A stretch of 24,410 bases of DNA from Candidatus Poribacteria bacterium (GTDB lineage: Bacteria; Poribacteria; WGA-4E; DTYX01). Numbering within the stretch: the stretch's first letter is position 1; the number at the start of each line of letters is the position of its first letter. Shown here in pieces: positions 13,593 through 21,492 of the stretch. The stretch covers positions 1 to 24,410 of the forward strand of contig DTYX01001067.1 of the NCBI GenBank assembly GCA_012961655.1, given 5' to 3'. Both the position numbers and the translations under genes were made by a program. The notes beneath the pieces are model-generated. The model worked only from the letters and a program-made list of their open reading frames with translations. It searched no databases and was not told where the DNA came from.

Positions 13593-14174
13593 TTAGGGAA
13601 TATTGATTAACTTGTGCATCTGCAAACTCAATCGCCATTGCGGGTTTGTTTTGATTGCTTCAACGCAGAGCTTGGTAATGTGCGGGTCATTATTCATCGG
13701 CTGGAGAAAAAGCATGCAGTTCTTATCAAATTTTAGCGTCGGTTCTAAATCTTCTGGACGTGTAATGACAAATTTCGCTTCAACGACGGGCAGAGAAAAG
13801 ACTCGCTCATCGACATGAGCTTTCGGATGAAATAAATTCTTTGGTGAAACAGTAACCAAATCCAATTTTTCCAGCCAGGGGACATATCGCGTGCCGTTAG
13901 TCTCAAGGCTGATTTTATGTCTCGGCTTCAGCAGTTTTATCAATTTGGCGCAATCTTGCAACGTCGGTTCGCCGCCCGTCAATGTAACCCATTCAGCAGG
14001 ATACTTGTTCACTTCGACGGCAATCTCTTCTGCCGTCATCTCATTGTAGTTATCATGAATGGTGTCGCAAAACCAACAGTGTAAATTACAACCTGCTAAC
14101 CGAATAAAAATAGTTGCTTGTCCTGTTCTTACACCTTCGCCGGCTAATGAGTAAAAAATTTCGTTGACTTTCAT
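13593..14174 (-). CDS. queE: 7-carboxy-7-deazaguanine synthase-like radical SAM protein
   Basis: QueE converts 6-carboxytetrahydropterin to 7-carboxy-7-deazaguanine in queuosine/7-deazaguanine synthesis. The N-terminus 'VNEIFYSLAGEGVRTGQATI' is typical. The radical SAM cluster motif C29-x3-C33-x2-C36 is intact in 'GCNLHCWFCDT', followed by 'WVTLTGGEPTLQD' (the GGEP SAM-binding motif) and 'ISLETNGT'. At 193 residues it is on the short side (usually 200-245). It is the last gene of the minus-strand run, 44 nt after the radical SAM gene, and has no clear Shine-Dalgarno. queC, queD and queF are not in the window, so its 7-deazaguanine role rests on family similarity alone. Confidence 0.85.
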   Translation of the reverse strand: MKVNEIFYSLAGEGVRTGQATIFIRLAGCNLHCWFCDTIHDNYNEMTAEEIAVEVNKYPAEWVTLTGGEPTLQDCAKLIKLLKPRHKISLETNGTRYVPWLEKLDLVTVSPKNLFHPKAHVDERVFSLPVVEAKFVITRPEDLEPTLKFDKNCMLFLQPMNNDPHITKLCVEAIKTNPQWRLSLQMHKLINIP

Positions 14175-14218
14175 AATGCGGGTAAGTTTGTCATGTTTTC
14201 CGGTATTGTATCAGATCT

Positions 14219-15370
14219 TCACTCCCACACCCCTGGGATTTCATTGCCACAATATTTGCATCTTCCGTTGGCCACATCATTTTTCCTGATAATGTAGCCG
14301 TATCGCTCAATCAACATTTTATGACATTTGGGACAGTAGGTGTTATTACCTTCGTGGTCGGGATTGACATTGCCGATATAAACGTAGTTCAGTCCGACGT
14401 CCATGCTAATTTGCCGCGCAGTCTCCAAAGTTTTCAGGGGGGTATAAGGTAGGTTTTTGAGTTGATAGGTGGGATGGAAGCGGGAAAAATGTAGTGGAAC
14501 ATCGGGCCCTAAGTTATCCACTGTCCACTTTGCAAGCTCTTTAAATTCCTCTTCGGTATCGTTTAACGTGGGCACGACTAGGTCGACAATTTCGTGCCAT
14601 ATATTCATCTGTTTTAGGGTTTTCAGTGTATCTAACACCGGCTTTAGTGTGCCTTTGCAAATTTCTCGGTAAAATTTATCGCTGAACGCTTTCAGGTCGA
14701 TTTTCACTGCGTCCACGGTTTCGCACAATTCTTTGAGCGGGTCGGTATAGATGTAACCGGCGGAAATCACGACACTTTTAACACCTGCTTTGCGTCCGAT
14801 TCGTGCCGTGTCCAGCATATATTCATAAAAGACTATTGGCTCTGCGTAGGTATATGCTATGGATTGGCATTTTCTTTTTTGCGCAGCTTCGACGACCAAT
14901 TCAGGCGGCGCGTACACGTTGTCAGTCTGTTCCGGGCGATACTGTGAAATTTGCCAATTTTGGCAGTATTTGCAATTGAGGTTGCATCCTGCCGTCGATA
15001 TTGAGAATGCAAGCGATGCCGGGAGAAAATGGTAGAACGGTTTTTTCTCAATCGGGTCGATGTGCATCGCGCAAGGATTTGAATGCACCATTGTATAGTA
15101 TATCCCTTGGCGGTTGTCTCGGACTCCGCACCAGCCGCGCTCTTTATCGCCGACTACACATTCCTTCGGACAGAGTTTGCATCTGATTTCATTTTCGTGT
15201 AATTTCTCATAGTACATCGCTTCTTTCGTGACGAAGATATGTTTTCCATCTGTCAAATCTGGCAAAGAATCGGCTTGAGCGCTTTTTAGGGGCAAAGTAC
15301 CTAGCGATAATGCCATCACACCGCATGCGGCGCATTCGATGAATTCTCTTCGTGATAATTTATTGTTCAT
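14219..15370 (-). CDS. Radical SAM protein of the AmmeMemoRadiSam/PflA-like type with Tat-like signal
   Basis: This 383-residue protein resembles the radical SAM member of the AmmeMemoRadiSam set (activating-enzyme-like). The cluster motif C129-x3-C133-x2-C136 is in 'TAGCNLNCKYCQNWQIS'. An upstream Cys set 'CKLCPKEC' (64-71) plus Cys81 is typical of this subfamily, and a C-terminal zinc-ribbon-like pair of CxxC motifs ('YCPKCHKM', 'CKYCGNE') is present. Residues 5-31 begin 'LSRREFIECAACG' and look like a twin-arginine signal with a hydrophobic stretch. AMMECR1 and Memo are not in the window. The ATG at 15370 is chosen over the in-frame GTG at 15379 because GGGGGGTG lies about 7 nt before the ATG. 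It follows the DUF362 gene, its likely partner. Substrate unknown. Confidence 0.85.
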   Translation of the reverse strand: MNNKLSRREFIECAACGVMALSLGTLPLKSAQADSLPDLTDGKHIFVTKEAMYYEKLHENEIRCKLCPKECVVGDKERGWCGVRDNRQGIYYTMVHSNPCAMHIDPIEKKPFYHFLPASLAFSISTAGCNLNCKYCQNWQISQYRPEQTDNVYAPPELVVEAAQKRKCQSIAYTYAEPIVFYEYMLDTARIGRKAGVKSVVISAGYIYTDPLKELCETVDAVKIDLKAFSDKFYREICKGTLKPVLDTLKTLKQMNIWHEIVDLVVPTLNDTEEEFKELAKWTVDNLGPDVPLHFSRFHPTYQLKNLPYTPLKTLETARQISMDVGLNYVYIGNVNPDHEGNNTYCPKCHKMLIERYGYIIRKNDVANGRCKYCGNEIPGVWE

Positions 15371-15461
15371 CAGATTCACCCCCCGTAAAAGCTTCAGAAA
15401 GCGTTTTCAAAGGAATTACGAATACTCCACAAAGCTTGATTTAGTTTTGGCAACAGGATAT

Positions 15462-16475
15462 TTACACCTTGACAAGCTGTATTTTCTTCAAATCATTCAT
15501 TCCAAGCCGATGTTCTTTATCCGCCGCTATCGCTATATACTTGGGTTCAATGCCAGCGTCTTTAAGCGAGGACAATTTCATCTCTTTTCGTTTCACTTCA
15601 ATCATCCGTGTGCCCACGGAATCCAGCGCGACCGGGTCGGTAGCGACCAGCAAGCTATTACAGTTCCAGGTATAATTCGGATTGAAGCCTGGACCGCCGT
15701 TGCACTGGGCGACCAGGGCGTCACAAACGATAAGCTGACGTCTCTTCCGCAGAATATCAGGCATATTGATATCGGCTATGTATGGGTCTGCGGCAGCGTC
15801 GAAGTGATATTTGTTGGGGTTGTGGACCGCCCCCAACCAGTTTTTCAGACTGATGGTCACACCCGCCATGCTATGATGTTTCAACACAGGAACGTTCACC
15901 AAAGCCGTGCAATTGGAGAGAATGCGACTATAGCAGCTTGCAATGCTGCCATACATAATTAGGTCGGTGTATCCCACGGTAGATTCTGTGCTCAAGCATT
16001 TTACACCTTTGCGACTTATGTTAATTTCATATCCCGCGCCTGTCAAGTCGTTATCGGCTTTGTCCCAAATAATGATATTTTCCTCTGGGATTGAAATTGA
16101 CTTCAAACTATTGATAATCGCCTTAACTAGTTGGACATGCGAAGTCATGTGTCGGCCTGCAAGGGTATTGACTTTAATCCCCACGACGTCTTTTTTATTA
16201 AAATATCGGCTCCAAGCCGCTTTTCTATTTTTTACCCCCGCCAGATTCATGAGCGCATTATCCAATAGTTTTTGAACAATGCTTTCAACAACGGTATTCT
16301 GTTTATCTATCACTTTATCATCTTGAGCTATTACAACTTTCGATTCTACATCAGCAGCATCGACGTTTGGAAAATCGATGCCCAATTGCATCATACCGTA
16401 GAGTCCGAGTCCAACACTGGCGGTTTTTTTCAGGAATTCCCTTCTGCTTTCTTTGTATTTCCCCGAACTTGACAT
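15462..16475 (-). CDS. DUF362 domain-containing protein with Tat signal
   Basis: This 337-residue protein starts with a classic twin-arginine signal: 'SRREFLKKTASVGLGLYG' at residues 10-27. The DUF362 domain covers about 65-330, with family segments 'VVGIKVNTLAGRHMTSHVQL', 'VPVLKHHSMAGVTISLKNW', 'NGGPGFNPNYTW' and 'ATDPVALDSVGTRMIE'. DUF362 proteins often sit beside ferredoxin-like or radical SAM genes; the biochemical function is not established. No CxxCxxCxxxCP ferredoxin motif is visible, so this is the form without a fused ferredoxin. Its 92-nt gap to the radical SAM gene and the shared Tat-type N-terminus suggest a working pair. Confidence 0.88.
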   Translation of the reverse strand: MSSSGKYKESRREFLKKTASVGLGLYGMMQLGIDFPNVDAADVESKVVIAQDDKVIDKQNTVVESIVQKLLDNALMNLAGVKNRKAAWSRYFNKKDVVGIKVNTLAGRHMTSHVQLVKAIINSLKSISIPEENIIIWDKADNDLTGAGYEINISRKGVKCLSTESTVGYTDLIMYGSIASCYSRILSNCTALVNVPVLKHHSMAGVTISLKNWLGAVHNPNKYHFDAAADPYIADINMPDILRKRRQLIVCDALVAQCNGGPGFNPNYTWNCNSLLVATDPVALDSVGTRMIEVKRKEMKLSSLKDAGIEPKYIAIAADKEHRLGMNDLKKIQLVKV

Positions 16476-16516
16476 AGTATTTGCTCCACTTCTCCTCGAT
16501 GAAACCTTTTCACTTT

Positions 16517-17770
16517 TTACTCTTCACGTTTTTTAGTTTTCTTTCGCTTATAATTACGCGCTAGTTCGATAAAAATGCCGACATCTCGGTCTAAATCCAT
16601 CTGCGTGCCGTCGAAATAGAAAGTACGGATGGGGATATTCTCATGGTCGCGGCTGACGCGCGGGTAGAGCGCTTCTGACACGATGCCGTTCATGCAGGTG
16701 AAGGGGCTGATATCCACCACACCATCCACACCCTTTTCGTAGAGGTAGATAGCTCTGCCGATGTTCAGCACCATTTCGCCGCCGGCGCCGGGTGGACATG
16801 GCAGATACGGTTCATTGTAGTCCAAGATTTCCGAAACTTCTGGTTCTTCATAGCCGCGGAAGTCTTCTGCAAACGGTTTCAACAATTTATGTTCATCAGA
16901 CTTTTGAACCGAATTTTTAATCTTTGCTATGAGCATCTCTTTTGAAAACCGTTTGCCCGCCATGCGGAGTTTTCTTATATGTTCAACCTTGGTATACCAA
17001 ACCCATTCAGTCACGTCGGAGAGCCAGGTTTCAGCGCCGAATTTTTCTATTCTTCGGATGAGGTTATCGTTGCTGAAATTATTCAGCCGACAGAAAATCT
17101 CACCGACGATTCCAATCAACGGAAATTCTGGATTATAATTGATGGCAACCCCTCGAAATTGGTCGCGCGCTTTTGTCAATACTTCCATTATTCTCGTCAT
17201 GCGCTCTTTTCCTGTGCCTTTTTGTTCGATAGCGAGGCAGAGTTCATCGACACTCTTCGTAAAAACTTCGTCAGTGTTACCTTCGTTAATCTCATAAGGG
17301 CGAGTTTTGAGCAACATTTTTTGCAGAATATCTGAGCTAACTACTGCCCACCAAGCCGTCCGTTCCAATGATGTTGCGTTTTCGCCTTCAGCACCGTAGC
17401 CGTTGGAACTGCTCGGCGAAAATATCATCACATCATCATATCCCAAATCCCGCATTACTTTTCGGATATATACCGCATACTGACCGAAACGACAGGGGCC
17501 ATTGGCTGTTGCCATGAAAAGAGCGGTTTTTTCCGGCTTAAAATCCTCCCTTTCCGTCAATTTCAAAAAATTGCCCAAAGTAACTTTTTCGGGATAGCAC
17601 TCATCGCCTGACGTATATTTGCCGCCCAATTCAAGCGTTCGAGGGTCTGAATCAGGGGATACAGTCGCATCTATCCCAACTGACCGAAACACGGCAGCCA
17701 ACGCCCGCGAACCGGCGTAGTTCATCTGAGGAATGTATAATGTTCTACCTTTTAAACTCTGGTTTTCCAT
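16517..17770 (-). CDS. 2-hydroxyacyl-CoA dehydratase D-component-like FeS protein (COG3581-type)
   Basis: This 417-residue protein belongs to the HgdB-like/2-hydroxyglutaryl-CoA dehydratase D family, whose members bind FeS clusters and are reduced by an ATP-driven activase. Conserved cysteines are in 'YTSGDECYPEKVTLGNFL' (C58), 'TANGPCRFGQY' (C93), 'YLPCPPGAGGEM' and 'DISPFTCMNGIVSEAL'. In many genomes this unit is fused to the C-terminus of a double-activase/DUF2229 protein of about 1400 residues; here it is separate. A good AGGAGG lies upstream of the ATG at 17770, but about 14 nt away, which is long. No CoA transferase or substrate-specific dehydratase subunit is nearby, so a role in amino-acid fermentation is not implied. 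Family members with unknown reductions are the better comparison. Confidence 0.85.
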   Translation of the reverse strand: MENQSLKGRTLYIPQMNYAGSRALAAVFRSVGIDATVSPDSDPRTLELGGKYTSGDECYPEKVTLGNFLKLTEREDFKPEKTALFMATANGPCRFGQYAVYIRKVMRDLGYDDVMIFSPSSSNGYGAEGENATSLERTAWWAVVSSDILQKMLLKTRPYEINEGNTDEVFTKSVDELCLAIEQKGTGKERMTRIMEVLTKARDQFRGVAINYNPEFPLIGIVGEIFCRLNNFSNDNLIRRIEKFGAETWLSDVTEWVWYTKVEHIRKLRMAGKRFSKEMLIAKIKNSVQKSDEHKLLKPFAEDFRGYEEPEVSEILDYNEPYLPCPPGAGGEMVLNIGRAIYLYEKGVDGVVDISPFTCMNGIVSEALYPRVSRDHENIPIRTFYFDGTQMDLDRDVGIFIELARNYKRKKTKKREE

Positions 17771-17788
17771 ATATCTTAAAAATGCCTC

Positions 17789-18124
17789 CTATGTCAAAAA
17801 ATCACGAATAATCAATGCCAATACCTCTTCCAGCATCACTTCAGGCACCCTGAAGCGCGGTGTGCCGGAAAACTTTTCCCCTCCGGTATGCCAACAACCG
17901 ACATGCAAATGGTAAAGCGGATGCGTCATCAAATTGCCTATCTCGGGATGATAATCATAGCGAAAGATTTCTTTAAATTTAGATTTATATTGATATGCCA
18001 AAGTAGTATCTACATCAGCCAAATCATTTTTAATCAAATGAGCATTTAAAAAGGTTTTGTTCTGCAAATAAAGATAACAAAGCAGGTTATTCTCTCCATC
18101 GTACTTTACTGAGTCAAACTTCAA
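17789..18124 (-). CDS. Small hypothetical protein with a His-rich HPxYHLH motif
   Basis: I do not firmly recognise this protein. With a TTG start at 18124 it has 111 residues. The region 'EIFRYDYHPEIGNLMTHPLY' followed by 'HLHVGCWHTGG' is rich in His/Tyr/Asp and loosely recalls the conserved core of DUF6516-type small proteins, some of which are toxins; the resemblance is weak. There is no ATG near the N-terminus. The frame is open 16 codons further up to a TAG at 18175-18173 with coding-like sequence ('ITLYLRRPNKIQKVF'). Either it uses a rare start (TTG or ATT) or the true N-terminus was lost. It lies between the activase and the HgdB-like gene (18 nt before the latter), exactly where the usual fused protein would be continuous. 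Confidence 0.6.
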   Translation of the reverse strand: MKFDSVKYDGENNLLCYLYLQNKTFLNAHLIKNDLADVDTTLAYQYKSKFKEIFRYDYHPEIGNLMTHPLYHLHVGCWHTGGEKFSGTPRFRVPEVMLEEVLALIIRDFLT

Positions 18125-18194
18125 GAATACTTTTTGAATTTTATTGGGTCTTCGAAGATATAAGGTAATTTTCTAATTCCGAAATCCGAATTAT

Positions 18195-21100
18195 TCACTC
18201 CCGCGCCCACCAGCGTAAAAATCCCTTACTATCCAAATATGCTTCGCATCGGGTCATAAATCCTGCGTCGTTGCTATGTCCGTCGAATTGAAGCGACAGA
18301 TATGGTTTCTGTGAGGCGTCATCGACGAAGTGTTTGATGTAAGAATCAGGACCGCATTTAAAATTCGTGATGTAGAGGATGTGGAGATTCGGATATCTAG
18401 CGACTACCTTGCTTGCCTGAAGAATCTTCATGCCGTAGTTCCAGAACATATTGGCATTGACATCGGAGACATCTACATCGTCGAAAGTTAGAAAATCAAT
18501 CGGAATGACGTTCACACCGTAATAATCACGCAGTTTGCGCGGGATGTCCAGATTGACTCCGCCGTCGTAGATGTTGTATGGGCGTCCAACTAACACGATT
18601 GCGGGTTCGCCTTTCTCCTGCAATATTTCCAACGCTTCCTCTCCCGCCTTCAGCAATTTATCGCGGAAAGCGTTTTGCGCTTCGTATCCCATCTCAACAG
18701 CCCTATCCGTTTGTCGTTTGGAAAGTGAGAACTGTTTTGTGAATGCCCGCAGTTCCCTTTTGATGACTTCGATGCCATCTCTGAAGTGGACCATAGGTCT
18801 GAGAAGTTTTGTCTCATTTCCTTCAAGCAGGGGCGCGTATTGAATCACGAAGGGGATAGTCTGCCCCCATGGACAGACGTGAGAGGAAATATCTTCGAAA
18901 TTTGTTTCGGCGTTGACGACGTGAGGTATGAAGATATAGTCAATCTCTTTTTTCAACAAATCATTGACGTGCCCGTGCATAACTTTTATGGGGAAGCAAG
19001 GCTCAGCAACGACAGCATCGACGCCGTAGTTGATGACTTCTTTGTTGGTCGTGGAAGAGAGAATTATATCAAATCCTAATTCACTGAGGAAACGATGCCA
19101 AAACGGAAATCGTTCGTAGAAATACATCCCTCGCGGCATGCCAATCTTGATACCTGAGCGGGAGTCCGAACTATTTTGAGCTTCCTCATAACCTGCCATA
19201 AGAGCTTCCTCGCGGAATACCAACAAGTCGGGAATAGTAGCTTCCCGGTCAATTTTACGGCTTCGATATCTGTCCGAACATTTGTCGCCCCAGAAAGTAC
19301 GTTCGTCTTCAACTTTAAATTCTTGAATGTCACAGAAGTTAGAACAACCTTTGCAAGAAAACTCACGCAGAGTGTAATTAATCTTGTCCAGACTAAACCC
19401 GCGGAACCTTGTCTCAGCTTGAGTCGACTCTATTTTCTCTTTCGCCAGCAACGCCGCGCCGATGGCGCCAATCACACCATTGTATGGCGGGACGATAATC
19501 TCTTTAGCCAAAATAGTAGAGAACGCCGCTGCTACAGAATCGTTGTAAGCAGTACCGCCTTGAAAATAGATAGTGTCTCCAATTTTCCGTCCACGGACAA
19601 CGCGGTTAAGGTAGTTGATGGCGATGGAGTAAGCCAGACCAGCGGTCAAATCTTCTTTGGAAGCGCCGCGCTGAAGGAAGGGGGTGATGTCCTTTTCCAT
19701 GAAGACGGTACAGCGTTCTCCGAGGCGAATGGGATTCTGAGAACTCAACGCTAATTCCGCAAATTCATCTATAATTGAAATTCCCATGCGTTCCGCCTGC
19801 TCTTCAAGGAATGAGCCTGTGCCCGCTGCGCATGCTTCGTTCATCGTGAAGTCTACCACAATGTCGTCTTGAATGCTGATATATTTGGAATCCTGACCGC
19901 CGACCTCGAAGATGGTGTCAGGCACTTTATCTATGAGCGTTCCACCGACAAACGTCGCGCCTGTCTTGTGCGCAGTGATTTCATCCTTGATTGTATCAGC
20001 GCCGACTAATTTCCCAATCAATTCTCGGCCAGAACCCGTCGTGCCAACGCCTCGGACGCGGATTTTAGCGCCGATTTCCGCTTCAATCTCTTTCAGTCCT
20101 TCTCCGACTACTTCAATCGGTCTAGAACGGGTGCGAGTGTAAATCTCCTTGATTAAGTCGCCGTTTTCATCCAATACAACTAAGTTTGTGCTTACGGAAC
20201 CAACATCTATCCCAAGATATGCATCTACGGGCAATTCTCTGCTATCGAAGGAATACGGCTTCACACGGTCGCGCAAAAGCGTTACTTTTTCCATTGAAAG
20301 CAGTTGCATGGTAGGAAACTCTCCCTGCCCAATTTTCGATGCATAAGCGCTTAGATTCTCAATGTCACGCGGTTCGCTTTTCTCCACTACCGCCGATTCC
20401 AGTAATCCGGCGCCAATAGCTCCCATCCAAGCGTAGCTTTCGGGGATAAAAAATTCATCATCCGTAAATTTGAATACCGTTTTCATCGCCTGAACGACGC
20501 CTTTGTTAGCTGCCACACCGCCGATGAAAGCGACTTTAGGCTCAATCTTTTTCCCTTTGGTAATGCTACCCTTGAAGTTGCGGACCACGGCTTCGCATAA
20601 ACCTTTGAGAATCTCCGGCGGTTGATAACCTTTTTGCTGGGCGTGAATCATGTCGGATTTTGCGAACACGGAACACCGACCGGCGACGATAGCAGCTTTA
20701 CCGGCGGACATCACAATATCGCCTATATCTGCGATATCATATTGCAGGCGAGTAGCTTGCTGGTCGATGAAAGAACCTGTTCCCGCAGCGCATTCGCCAT
20801 TTCGCTCATAATCTTGAATTCCAACTATACCCAATTCTTCGTCGATGTTGATGCGAATGTATTTAGAATTGGCGCCACCCATCTCGAATATCGTTTTTAC
20901 TTCAGGATGTAAAACGCCTACGCCTGTTGCGACAGCCCTGAAATCGTTTTCCTCAGCCGCGCCTAGTAACTCGCCAACTAAAGCGCTGCCTGAACCTGTA
21001 ACTCGAATACCATCAATATTGGATAGATATTCACGTAATTCCTCTAAAAGATTATATGTTGCCAGAACGGGTTCACCTTTGGTCCGCCGATACTGAGATA

Positions 21101-21263
21101 ACAGAATTAATTTCCCTTTTAATAAAGACGATAGTTGATTAGGTATGGTGAAAAATGTAGGACATTCAGCCAGAATACGGTCAAAAAACTCTTTATCCAC
21201 TGCATCTCCGATTATAGCCAGCTTCACACTCACAGAACCGACGTCAATTCCTAAATTTATCAT
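18195..21263 (-). CDS. Tandem BcrAD/BadFG activase (2-hydroxyacyl-CoA dehydratase activator type) with DUF2229
   Basis: This 1022-residue ATP-dependent electron activator has two ASKHA-fold BcrAD_BadFG domains in series, about 1-290 ('LGIDVGSVSVKLAIIGD') and 348-610 ('LGIDVGSVSTNLVVLDENGD'). Each has the two cysteines that in dimeric activators bridge one [4Fe-4S] cluster: C158 ('ECAAGTGSF') with C197 ('GRCSVFAKSDMIH'), and C478 ('ACAAGTGSF') with C518 ('ERCTVFMEKD'). The spacing of 39-40 equals that of HgdC-type activators, so one polypeptide could mimic the dimer. A cysteine set C637/C640/C644/C662 follows, then a DUF2229 region (about 700-930) with 'GMPRGMYFYERFPFWHRFL' and 'AEPCFPIKVMHGHV'. 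The usual C-terminal HgdB-like unit is absent and encoded separately at 16517-17770. First gene of the operon; promoter at 21307-21335. Confidence 0.92.
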   Translation of the reverse strand: MINLGIDVGSVSVKLAIIGDAVDKEFFDRILAECPTFFTIPNQLSSLLKGKLILLSQYRRTKGEPVLATYNLLEELREYLSNIDGIRVTGSGSALVGELLGAAEENDFRAVATGVGVLHPEVKTIFEMGGANSKYIRINIDEELGIVGIQDYERNGECAAGTGSFIDQQATRLQYDIADIGDIVMSAGKAAIVAGRCSVFAKSDMIHAQQKGYQPPEILKGLCEAVVRNFKGSITKGKKIEPKVAFIGGVAANKGVVQAMKTVFKFTDDEFFIPESYAWMGAIGAGLLESAVVEKSEPRDIENLSAYASKIGQGEFPTMQLLSMEKVTLLRDRVKPYSFDSRELPVDAYLGIDVGSVSTNLVVLDENGDLIKEIYTRTRSRPIEVVGEGLKEIEAEIGAKIRVRGVGTTGSGRELIGKLVGADTIKDEITAHKTGATFVGGTLIDKVPDTIFEVGGQDSKYISIQDDIVVDFTMNEACAAGTGSFLEEQAERMGISIIDEFAELALSSQNPIRLGERCTVFMEKDITPFLQRGASKEDLTAGLAYSIAINYLNRVVRGRKIGDTIYFQGGTAYNDSVAAAFSTILAKEIIVPPYNGVIGAIGAALLAKEKIESTQAETRFRGFSLDKINYTLREFSCKGCSNFCDIQEFKVEDERTFWGDKCSDRYRSRKIDREATIPDLLVFREEALMAGYEEAQNSSDSRSGIKIGMPRGMYFYERFPFWHRFLSELGFDIILSSTTNKEVINYGVDAVVAEPCFPIKVMHGHVNDLLKKEIDYIFIPHVVNAETNFEDISSHVCPWGQTIPFVIQYAPLLEGNETKLLRPMVHFRDGIEVIKRELRAFTKQFSLSKRQTDRAVEMGYEAQNAFRDKLLKAGEEALEILQEKGEPAIVLVGRPYNIYDGGVNLDIPRKLRDYYGVNVIPIDFLTFDDVDVSDVNANMFWNYGMKILQASKVVARYPNLHILYITNFKCGPDSYIKHFVDDASQKPYLSLQFDGHSNDAGFMTRCEAYLDSKGFLRWWARE

Positions 21264-21306
21264 GCCTCAACTCCCTAACAGAATAAAAATTTCATTAAAT
21301 CGTTTA

Positions 21307-21335
21307 ATTATACCATATCTCTAAACAATTTGCAA
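21307..21335 (-). promoter_or_regulatory. Promoter of the activase operon
   Basis: On the minus strand TTGCAA (21335-21330), a 17-nt spacer and consensus TATAAT (21312-21307) precede the activase ATG at 21263. The predicted start near 21300 gives a leader of under 40 nt with AGGGAG ahead of the ATG. Confidence 0.7.
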
Positions 21336-21358
21336 CATCTACAGAAATCCTTTTTTTC

Positions 21359-21387
21359 TTGCAATTTGTATACCGTTGCGATATAAT
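21359..21387 (+). promoter_or_regulatory. Promoter of the prenyl synthase/ubiD genes
   Basis: TTGCAA (21359-21364), a 17-nt spacer and consensus TATAAT (21382-21387) give the same -35 sequence and spacing as the divergent promoter at 21307-21335. The two -35 boxes face each other 23 bp apart. The leader to the ATG at 21493 is about 100 nt, with AAAAAGGA as ribosome site. Confidence 0.7.
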
Positions 21388-21492
21388 ATTCATCGACTTC
21401 TTTAGTCAACAGGTAATAGATGGCAAACAATATCTAATATATACGAGGGTAAGAAATGATAACCCTTCGAATAACATGGTGAAAAAGGATAA

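Noticed and set aside
15339..15962. 207-aa plus-strand ORF
   Set aside because: Antisense to the DUF362 gene, which has full family motifs and a Tat signal; this frame has neither.
19176..19754. 192-aa plus-strand ORF
   Set aside because: Antisense to the activase gene; long because of codon bias in the true gene, with no motifs.
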